From assembly GCA_003215435.1 (NCBI GenBank), contig QCKJ01000004.1:62001-126000 (forward strand): a stretch of DNA of 64,000 nucleotides, written 5' to 3'. Both the position numbers and the translations under genes were made by a program. Positions 56,917 through 64,000 of the stretch are shown here, piece after piece (positions within the stretch are counted from its first letter, which is position 1; the number at the start of each line of letters is the position of its first letter). The notes under the pieces are model-generated. The model saw only the letters and a program-made list of their open reading frames with translations, had not been told where the DNA came from and ran no database searches. The DNA is from Prochlorococcus sp. AG-409-M05. Lineage in GTDB: Bacteria > Cyanobacteriota > Cyanobacteriia > PCC-6307 > Cyanobiaceae.

Positions 56917-58443
56917 TTGAAAGGCGTATCCAGTCTCATGGTCCGTCCTCGCTGGCAAAGGTTTAAACCCAAGAGAGAGAGATTGTTCTGGTATTGCTGG
57001 AATAGAGCAATTGCTGTTCTTGCTACAGCCAATTTTGCATGGATATTATTTGACATCACGTACATTCCTCTTCGGACCTTCTGGATAACTCGAAACTTTT
57101 ATCCCATTTCATCGGGATCACTAGTGATCCCGATGAAATGGCTTCCAAATGTAACTACATTTTATGACCACGTAAAAGGCATAAAACCAAGCAATGAAAC
57201 CAAAGGTTTTATAGAAAACCTTGACCAACTCAATCGCAGTCTCAACGCTGAAGGAATTAATGGAGATAACACCCAAAAATTACGTCTCAAGCAAGTAGAC
57301 CTTACCCAACAAGTCATAGAGAAAGTCCCTGCTGGAAGTTCAGAGTATATAGAGAATCATAGAAGATTACTAGCCATTCTTCGTAATAGAGCAGGAATGA
57401 CATCTCCAAAAGAATCTTCTATTCACCTACTAAGTAAAGGCTACCTAAAGAGAAATAATTGGGATGAAGAGTACGTCTTCTGGGAACGCAAAGTTATTCC
57501 ACTTATGGCAAATAACTACTCAAGGGAATTAACCGAGAATGGAAAGCAGATCGATTTTGCATGGCAAATAGATGCTCATTTTCAGTTGTTTTTTTTACTC
57601 GACATCCTCCTCAGAACTCTGCGTCTCAAAAAACGATTTCCTGGTATTAACTGGAGAGACGCATTTCTTAGAAGATGGATAGACCTTCCTCTATTTCTTC
57701 CCTTCTGGAGGCCGTTACGGCTATTACCTGTAACAGAGCGCCTTTGCAGTGTAGGGATGCTTCAAATGGAGCCTCTTCGAGCTGTAGTAAGTAGAGGTGT
57801 TGTAGCACTTCTCGCCCTTGAACTTTTTGAAGTCCTTACCGTTCAGGTCCTTGACGGAGTGCAGAAAGTAGCCCGTTCACCTCAACTTCCTCAGCGAATT
57901 AGAGATCTGAGGAGTCACCAATCAATTGAAAGAAGCGATAATGCTGAATTAATTGAATTAATAAGATTGTGGATACCTTTACTCCTTACCCAAGTCGCCC
58001 CAAATATGCGCTCCCAACTAATAGATTTGTTTGGTCATGCTCTAAAAAAGAGTATGGAGGGGACAATGGTACCTAGTCGACTAAAAGAGCTAAGTGCTAT
58101 TCAAAAGGCGGAGTCTGCATTAAGCAATCAACTATCAGCAGGAATGGTAGACACACTTCTTGGAATAGCAAAAAATACTGGAAAAAAATTCAAGGTCAAA
58201 GATCAACACCTTGAGCAACTAAGTATCAACACCATAGACCGTTTTTGGGAGGAACTTGCTCGCGCCCTTGAGAGCGAGCAAGTGCTGGAAGAAAGTCAAG
58301 AACTATTTATCGCCTTCCTTGAAAATCTGAAACGCTCTAGCTTCCGAGAGTTACGTAACCAAGGAAGAGTAGATGAATTAATCAAGGAGCTAGATGGACT
58401 AAGCTTCAACTCGGTAAAGACTGAGCCCAAATCTCCGGGTTAA
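56917..58443 (+). CDS. Large cyanobacterial membrane protein of unknown function
   Basis: The protein of 508 residues has TM segments at about 28-50 (NRAIAVLATANFAWILFDI) and around 215-320 (HFQLFFLLDILLRTL, LPLFLPFWRPLRLLP, AVVSRGVVALLALELFEVL). The C-terminal ~190 residues are soluble, helical and charged. No family is recognised; the central aromatic/Arg clusters recall channel-like or scaffold proteins. A 38-bp perfect palindrome (57104-57141) lies in the codons of about residues 63-75 (PISSGSLVIPMKW). It overlaps the Spx-like gene by 38 bp tail-to-tail. The GTG upstream makes the start uncertain. Confidence 0.65.
   Translation: MKGVSSLMVRPRWQRFKPKRERLFWYCWNRAIAVLATANFAWILFDITYIPLRTFWITRNFYPISSGSLVIPMKWLPNVTTFYDHVKGIKPSNETKGFIENLDQLNRSLNAEGINGDNTQKLRLKQVDLTQQVIEKVPAGSSEYIENHRRLLAILRNRAGMTSPKESSIHLLSKGYLKRNNWDEEYVFWERKVIPLMANNYSRELTENGKQIDFAWQIDAHFQLFFLLDILLRTLRLKKRFPGINWRDAFLRRWIDLPLFLPFWRPLRLLPVTERLCSVGMLQMEPLRAVVSRGVVALLALELFEVLTVQVLDGVQKVARSPQLPQRIRDLRSHQSIERSDNAELIELIRLWIPLLLTQVAPNMRSQLIDLFGHALKKSMEGTMVPSRLKELSAIQKAESALSNQLSAGMVDTLLGIAKNTGKKFKVKDQHLEQLSINTIDRFWEELARALESEQVLEESQELFIAFLENLKRSSFRELRNQGRVDELIKELDGLSFNSVKTEPKSPG
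57104..57141. repeat. 38-bp perfect palindrome within a coding region
   Basis: The left arm is CCATTTCATCGGGATCACT and the right arm is its exact reverse complement, with no loop. It is in frame with the large membrane-protein gene. No second copy was seen in the window. Confidence 0.85.
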
Positions 58444-58774
58444 ATCCAACCAAAATCTTCCCTTGTTTTGAGATCAATAAAGGTCTCTTAACTAATTTCC
58501 CGTCAGAAGCCAAAGCATTAAGTGCTTCTTGGTCACTCATTGCGCGAACAACCTCCCCTCCGAGAGTTCTATAACTCAAGCCACTTGTGTTGAAGAGTGG
58601 TTTACGGCTACCCAATTGAGACAAAGCCTCCTCTAGTATCTCCAAAGTAGGTGGAGTATCCACAATGTCTAGAAGTTCATAGTCAATTTCGTTAGCTTCT
58701 AACCAAGACAAAGCTTTTCGACAAGTTGTGCAACGTGAATAGCTATAAACCCTAACCGATCGAGACATGTTCAA
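58406..58774 (-). CDS. Spx/MgsR (ArsC-like) family protein
   Basis: This thioredoxin-fold protein of the ArsC/Spx family has 122 residues with C15-T-T-C18 (SRCTTCRKALSWL) near the N-terminus, then IDYELLDIV and the KPLFNTSGLSYR segment characteristic of Spx/MgsR. Spx proteins bind RNA polymerase alpha and control thiol-stress genes, while ArsC members reduce arsenate; which applies here cannot be decided by sequence. An in-frame ATG at 58768 is an alternative start. The window also has arsenosugar-type glycosyltransferases, far away. Confidence 0.78.
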   Translation of the reverse strand: MNMSRSVRVYSYSRCTTCRKALSWLEANEIDYELLDIVDTPPTLEILEEALSQLGSRKPLFNTSGLSYRTLGGEVVRAMSDQEALNALASDGKLVKRPLLISKQGKILVGFNPEIWAQSLPS

Positions 58775-58823
58775 GCTCCCTTAAATGATTTCTAAAAGAA
58801 TAAGCCTCGTAAAAGCTTAGTTT

Positions 58824-59348
58824 CTAATTTGTCTTTTTCTTCGCTGCCTTTATACATTTTTGAAGCAAAGGCTCAACTGCCTCAAAGTCTCTCCAACCTC
58901 CAATAACAACTACTCGTCCTTCTAAGCTTTTATAAGTTCGAAAGAACTCGGCAACCTCCTCTAATTGGTTTGGAGCAATTTGTCGAATGCTATTGATCGA
59001 TTTCTGACGCGGGTCTGCTACTGGAACACATAATAATTTCCCGTCATAAGCCCCCGAATCCTGCATATCTAGTACACCAATCGGCCGCGCCTTAATAAGA
59101 CAACCAGCAAATGTAGGTTCCTCCATTATCACCATCGCATCTAAAGGGGCTCCATCTTCTGCAAGTGTGTTTGGAATAAACCCATAGTCAAATGGATACC
59201 TAACAGAGGAATGAAGAACCCTATCCAAGGCCATAACACCAGACGAAGCAAAATATTCGTATTTATTTCTACTTCCAGCAGGTATTTCAACTACCAGGTT
59301 TACCAACCCTGGTGAGGGAGATGGGGCAAGAGGGTTTAGATCCATCAC
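58824..59348 (-). CDS. ppa: Inorganic pyrophosphatase
   Basis: This family I soluble pyrophosphatase hydrolyses PPi released in biosynthesis. 174 residues with [45 protein letters not shown] (metal and substrate residues), and the C-terminal [21 protein letters not shown] is the signature where most have DGDPLDVL. Its start overlaps the small membrane gene upstream by 62 bp in another frame. Confidence 0.95.
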   Translation of the reverse strand: MMDLNPLAPSPSPGLVNLVVEIPAGSRNKYEYFASSGVMALDRVLHSSVRYPFDYGFIPNTLAEDGAPLDAMVIMEEPTFAGCLIKARPIGVLDMQDSGAYDGKLLCVPVADPRQKSINSIRQIAPNQLEEVAEFFRTYKSLEGRVVVIGGWRDFEAVEPLLQKCIKAAKKKTN

Positions 59349-59535
59349 TTTCTAAGGCAGTAGGAGCCATACGTGATCCTCTAAAATGAATGTCATTTAG
59401 AACAGCCCCTATAGGAACTGCGATAGCTGCTACAGCAATAGTGAGGCCTAGCACTGCAATCGAAGGACCACTAAAACTATAAGGGTCTTCTTGCTCAATA
59501 CTCGGATTTTCTTCTCTCTCAGAAGATTGCTCCAT
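59287..59535 (-). CDS. Small single-span membrane protein overlapping ppa
   Basis: This 82-residue reading frame has an acidic N-terminus ([17 protein letters not shown]) and one hydrophobic helix ([21 protein letters not shown], ~25-46). The last ~20 residues overlap the ppa start in a different frame. The TM helix and the acidic head look like a real small membrane protein, but no family was recognised. The tail overlapping ppa is poorly supported, so the true end may be less constrained. Confidence 0.45.
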   Translation of the reverse strand: MEQSSEREENPSIEQEDPYSFSGPSIAVLGLTIAVAAIAVPIGAVLNDIHFRGSRMAPTALESDGSKPSCPISLTRVGKPGS

Positions 59536-59673
59536 GTCAAGGTTTCAAGAAAAGGGTTTGAAAGAACTCATTGGGCAGATTCCATTCAAGACAAAAGAAA
59601 GGAAGCAAAAAAGAAAAGCAGAGATTTTATATAAAGCAAATTAATCTCAGCAATTTTTTTTCATTTAAAAGTT

Positions 59674-60141
59674 CTATGCCGCAGGCCGATCACGAAGGTC
59701 TTGACTTTTTGATAGATCCTCAGAGGATCCAATTATCTCAACCATATGTTCACGAATAAAACGCAACTCTTCAAGAATAGAAGTCAAGGTCTTCTGAGTT
59801 TCTGTTGAGGGGGAATTAAGAACCTCAACAGTAACTTCCTTAATCCTTAAGACATCCTTTGCGAAACGAGCTACCTCATTGGGATGAAACAAAAGAGCAT
59901 CTTTTTGATCACTTCTATATTCCGGATTCAATTTGCGGGGATTGAACGGGGGATTAAGAGTTCTAGGATCAGTATTTGAATACCTGTAAACAGACGCTCT
60001 TGAACGATTGAGGGATTTTTGAACTTCATCAATCCCAAAAAGCGCTTCTGAATTTGCCACCTGTGAGTGCAAATTATTTGTCAATCCTGAAAAAGGACTT
60101 AAAGACTCAGAACTGTCAGTGCTTACCCAGTCAGGGGACAT
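59674..60141 (-). CDS. Possible HTH-type DNA-binding protein
   Basis: This 155-residue soluble protein has a polar, Ser-rich N-terminus and a central block GIDEVQKSLNRSRASVYRYSN that looks like a helix-turn-helix (SRASVYRY recognition helix). It is followed by LLFHPNEVARFAKDVL, like MerR/excisionase-type or resolvase-type small regulators. The C-terminal ~50 residues form an amphipathic helix (ETQKTLTSILEELRFIREH) that might dimerise. It is divergent from proS with 144 bp between starts, in which a 19-bp dyad lies. Autoregulation is a plausible inference. Confidence 0.55.
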   Translation of the reverse strand: MSPDWVSTDSSESLSPFSGLTNNLHSQVANSEALFGIDEVQKSLNRSRASVYRYSNTDPRTLNPPFNPRKLNPEYRSDQKDALLFHPNEVARFAKDVLRIKEVTVEVLNSPSTETQKTLTSILEELRFIREHMVEIIGSSEDLSKSQDLRDRPAA

Positions 60142-60178
60142 TTCAGAGCCTCAGAGCTTTTAAGTTGGCGGGATAGTA

Positions 60179-60197
60179 GCAGATGAGACTCATCTGC
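60179..60197. promoter_or_regulatory. 19-bp dyad, candidate operator
   Basis: GCAGATGAG-A-CTCATCTGC is a perfect 9-bp inverted repeat around one base, 38 bp from the start codon of the HTH-like gene and 89 bp from that of proS. A second short dyad (TGCGAT-N6-ATCGCA, 60195-60212) overlaps its right edge. Confidence 0.4.
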
Positions 60198-60285
60198 GAT
60201 ACACGCATCGCAAGCAATTAGACAATTTCACAATTCTTTTGCACTGGTTTGATGGTATCTTCCGACGTCTTGTCGTGTAAGTCTC

Positions 60286-62082
60286 ATGTATGTCTCCCAG
60301 CTGATGCTGGCCACCCTTAGAGACACCCCTTCTGATGCAGAGATCATCTCTCATCAACTGCTCATCAGAGGAGGGTATATACGTCGTGTGGGTGCTGGGA
60401 TTTATGCCTATCTGCCTTTGATGTGGAGAGTCCTAAAAAAAATTAATGCCATCGTTAAAGAGGAGATTGACGCCACAGGAGCTCTTGAAACATTGCTACC
60501 TCAGTTGCAACCTGCTGAGCTCTGGAAAAAAAGTGGCCGCTGGCAAGGGTATACGGATGGGGAGGGAATTATGTTCCACCTCATTGATCGACAAGGGAAA
60601 GAACTTGGCTTAGGTCCAACACATGAAGAAGTAATAACAAGCCTAGTAGGTGAAATTGTTAACTCTTACCGACAACTTCCTCTAACGCTTTATCAAATTC
60701 AAAGCAAATTCCGAGATGAGATCCGCCCAAGGTTTGGCCTAATGCGTGGCAGGGAATTCATCATGAAAGATGCGTATTCCTTTCACTCAGACGAAGCCAG
60801 TCTTCAAAAAGGATATGCCTCAATGGGGGTGGCTTATCGGAAAATTTTCAACCGCTGTGGTCTTGAAGCTTTAGTTGTTGATGCAGACAGTGGCGCCATT
60901 GGTGGCTCGGCCTCTCAAGAATTCATGATTGCATCAGAGACCGGGGAAGACTTGATCTTGACAAGTCCTGATAACAAATATTCTGCTAATCAAGAAAAAG
61001 CCGTCTCAGTCCCTACTCAAGAAGTCCCCCTCGCTGTAGAGGAAACTTCAATAATAAGAACCCCAGGACAGTCAACCATAGATAAATTGTGTGCAGAGAA
61101 TGGATTTGCCCCTTCACAGATAGTCAAATCCCTAGTAATGCTTGCAAAAACAGATGATGGCCACAGTCAACCTCTTCTTTTATGTTTAAGGGGCGATCAT
61201 GAATTAAATGAAGTAAAACTTGTTAATGCAATAACTTCTGAGACAGGAAAGACAGTTCAAGAGATAACAATTATATCCCCAAAACAGCTGGCTGAACAAG
61301 GGTTATCTCCCTTTCCTTTTGGTTATATAGGCCCTGATATAGATGATGTTGTTCTGAAAGGCGCTAAGAGCTGGAACAACAATTTTCTCCGTATATTTGA
61401 CAGTTCAGTTTGCTCACTAAAGAAATTTATTTGTGGTGCTAATCAAAATGATAAACATTTGATAGGAGCGACTTGGGAAACCGTTGGAGGGATCCCTATA
61501 AAGACTGATATTAGGAAGGCCAAATCTGGTGAAAGATGTCTCCATGACCCTACTCAGATGCTTCAAGAGCGGAGAGGTATTGAAGTTGGTCATATTTTTC
61601 AACTAGGGCAGAAGTACTCAGAAGCACTTGGCGCATGTTTTACAAATGAGAGAGGGCTTCAGGAGCCTTTATGGATGGGGTGCTATGGAATCGGCATTTC
61701 CAGACTTGCTCAGGCTGCAATTGAACAACATCACGATGAAGCAGGGATGATATGGCCAATTGCTATAGCTCCATTTGAAGCAATCGTTGTGATCGCAAAC
61801 ATGAAAGATGAACAACAAAAGGAACTCGGCAAGAAGTTTTACAACCAACTAAAAGAAGCTGGTGTTGATGCCCTATTAGATGATCGTGATGAAAGAGCAG
61901 GTGTGAAATTTAAAGATGCTGATCTAATTGGCATTCCATGGAGAGTGGTTGTAGGGAGAGACTCTTCTGAAGGAAAAGTTGAGTTATTTCAAAGATCAAG
62001 CAGGAAGACTGAGAAGCTCGTAACAGAAGAAGCAATCAATACTTTGATCTCCGAAATAACTCAAACAAAACCAATTGACTAA
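60286..62082 (+). CDS. proS: Prolyl-tRNA synthetase
   Basis: ProS attaches proline to tRNA-Pro. The class II motifs are visible: motif 1 GALETLLPQLQPAELWKKSGRW region, motif 2 FRDEIRPRFGLMRGREFIMKDAYSFH (Arg pair) and motif 3 GCYGIGISRLAQAAIEQHH. The INS editing domain lies between motifs 2 and 3, as in bacterial ProS, and the 598-residue length is correct. The C-terminal anticodon-binding domain spans residues ~505-590. The ATG at 60286 is used. Confidence 0.97.
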   Translation: MYVSQLMLATLRDTPSDAEIISHQLLIRGGYIRRVGAGIYAYLPLMWRVLKKINAIVKEEIDATGALETLLPQLQPAELWKKSGRWQGYTDGEGIMFHLIDRQGKELGLGPTHEEVITSLVGEIVNSYRQLPLTLYQIQSKFRDEIRPRFGLMRGREFIMKDAYSFHSDEASLQKGYASMGVAYRKIFNRCGLEALVVDADSGAIGGSASQEFMIASETGEDLILTSPDNKYSANQEKAVSVPTQEVPLAVEETSIIRTPGQSTIDKLCAENGFAPSQIVKSLVMLAKTDDGHSQPLLLCLRGDHELNEVKLVNAITSETGKTVQEITIISPKQLAEQGLSPFPFGYIGPDIDDVVLKGAKSWNNNFLRIFDSSVCSLKKFICGANQNDKHLIGATWETVGGIPIKTDIRKAKSGERCLHDPTQMLQERRGIEVGHIFQLGQKYSEALGACFTNERGLQEPLWMGCYGIGISRLAQAAIEQHHDEAGMIWPIAIAPFEAIVVIANMKDEQQKELGKKFYNQLKEAGVDALLDDRDERAGVKFKDADLIGIPWRVVVGRDSSEGKVELFQRSSRKTEKLVTEEAINTLISEITQTKPID

Positions 62083-62118
62083 CACTCTTCTAAAGTCAGA
62101 TCAATTGCTCCTAAAAAA

Positions 62119-62553
62119 ATGGCCCATGTACTGCACCGCCTTGTCAAAAGGCTGATGGGAGCAACTTTGACTTTATTTCTTGTCCTAACGCTAGTACTGA
62201 CTTCCTCTGTCAACACTGCTGAAGCAAGGAATTCGTCTATTTCGGGTGACTATGAGAAAGATACTGTTTTTGTGGTTCACAGCCTCCAAGAGACCATGGA
62301 GCTTCCTCAAGATGCAGAGAACCATTCAGCAGCAGAAAGCGATGCAGTGGAACTAATAACCGATTACATGTCTGTTTACAGGAATCGCCAAGGTCTTGGC
62401 TCTCTAAATTCCTTCACTACGATGCAAACCGCCCTTAATTCTTTAGCCGGACATTACAAAAACTACTCGAATCGTCCTTTGTCCGAAGAGCTTAAAACCC
62501 GGCTCACCAAAGAGCTTGACAAGGCTGAACGGAGTGTTCTCAGAGGTAACTAA
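62119..62553 (+). CDS. psb27: Photosystem II assembly factor Psb27
   Basis: Psb27 binds the lumenal side of PSII during assembly and repair. The N-terminal signal peptide (LMGATLTLFLVLTLVLTSSVNTAEA) is followed by the four-helix core (YEKDTVFVVHSLQETM, VELITDYMSVYRNRQG, SFTTMQTALNSLAGHY, ELKTRLTKELDKAERS). Other Psb27 are lipoproteins with a cysteine after the signal; this one has no Cys at all. It is 36 bp after proS, probably its own transcript. Confidence 0.93.
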   Translation: MAHVLHRLVKRLMGATLTLFLVLTLVLTSSVNTAEARNSSISGDYEKDTVFVVHSLQETMELPQDAENHSAAESDAVELITDYMSVYRNRQGLGSLNSFTTMQTALNSLAGHYKNYSNRPLSEELKTRLTKELDKAERSVLRGN

Positions 62554-62567
62554 AAAAATCTTTTAGT
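62549..62567 (+). terminator. Weak AT-rich hairpin after psb27
   Basis: ACTAAAA-AAATC-TTTTAGT follows the psb27 stop. The stem is all but one pair A-T and the T run after it is poor, so it may only be a weak terminator. Confidence 0.2.
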
Positions 62568-62617
62568 AATTTCTTTGACTAATTGAAGGTATTTCTGCGA
62601 TTCTTGTTCACTCTTAA

Positions 62618-63958
<1,341 letters not shown>

Positions 63959-64000
63959 GAACCTTATTTCTGCCCTACAGATTCACGAATAAGAAACTGA

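Noticed and set aside
59534-59644. 36-codon Lys-rich plus-strand frame antisense to the start of a minus-strand gene
   Set aside because: The poly-purine composition explains the open frame, and there is no ribosome-binding site.

Overview
The window looks like part of a picocyanobacterial chromosome, most likely a low-light Prochlorococcus. The evidence is a complete alpha-carboxysome locus with form IA RuBisCO, a lone csoS1D placed apart from csoS1, the cyanobacterial chlorophyll genes chlN, chlB, chlL and por, psaM, psb27, a ferrochelatase with a chlorophyll-binding-type tail, and the alkane pathway genes (acyl-ACP reductase and aldehyde-deformylating oxygenase). Base composition by eye is moderately AT-rich, intergenic gaps are short, and no IS element, CRISPR array, rRNA or tRNA gene was seen. 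An N-terminally extended CsoS1 paralogue (CsoS1E type) and the moderate AT richness fit a low-light clade better than a high-light one. The strain cannot be named from the sequence alone.

Layout. 1-11.6 kb: 5'-truncated Ca2+/Na+ antiporter, glutathione reductase, GST, dnaA, two glycosyltransferases of the arsenosugar-associated families, a GNAT, an ABC exporter, hisG, glyoxalase II, RidA and a small unknown. 11.6-22.4 kb: carboxysome island on the minus strand, read csoS1, cbbL, cbbS, csoS2, csoSCA, csoS4A, csoS4B, csoS1E, acRAF, cbbX. Upstream of it are a plus-strand HAM1 gene, csoS1D and a divergent unknown gene. 22.7-28.4 kb: chlN-chlB, chlL and por end to end, an unknown membrane protein and psaM (32 codons, easily missed). 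28.5-40 kb: lipoate ligase, S2P protease, trpF, then a minus-strand run folE, SDR, accA, AAR, ADO and a creatininase-family gene, followed by an S1-domain protein, a Tab2-like protein and PgeF. 40-52 kb: ilvB, hemH, a tyrosine recombinase, cobO, pyrH-frr, a geranylgeranyl-reductase-like flavoprotein, transaldolase with EF-hands, and ftsI with a small membrane partner. 52-64 kb: CPBP protease, tandem phosphoglycerate-mutase-like protein, a degenerate dihydroorotase homologue, lepB, a large unknown membrane protein, an Spx-like gene, ppa, a possible HTH regulator, proS, psb27 and purA.

How it works together. The carboxysome block encodes both RuBisCO subunits, the scaffold CsoS2, the carbonic anhydrase, the hexameric, pentameric and tandem shell proteins, and two RuBisCO-care factors (acRAF and CbbX). 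Overlapping stop/start codons link several late genes, and a terminator-like hairpin after cbbS could set the high RuBisCO-to-shell mRNA ratio. The chl/por block provides both routes for protochlorophyllide reduction. accA, AAR and ADO join fatty-acid synthesis to alkane production.

The most unusual items are a 38-bp perfect palindrome inside a coding region, a 19-bp dyad between a putative HTH gene and proS, an 18-bp palindrome abutting the dnaA start, a strong ribosome-binding site serving a short out-of-frame ORF that overlaps psaM, a dihydroorotase homologue that has lost its metal ligands, and a zinc-ribbon tail on acetolactate synthase. No wholly new multi-gene system was recognised.
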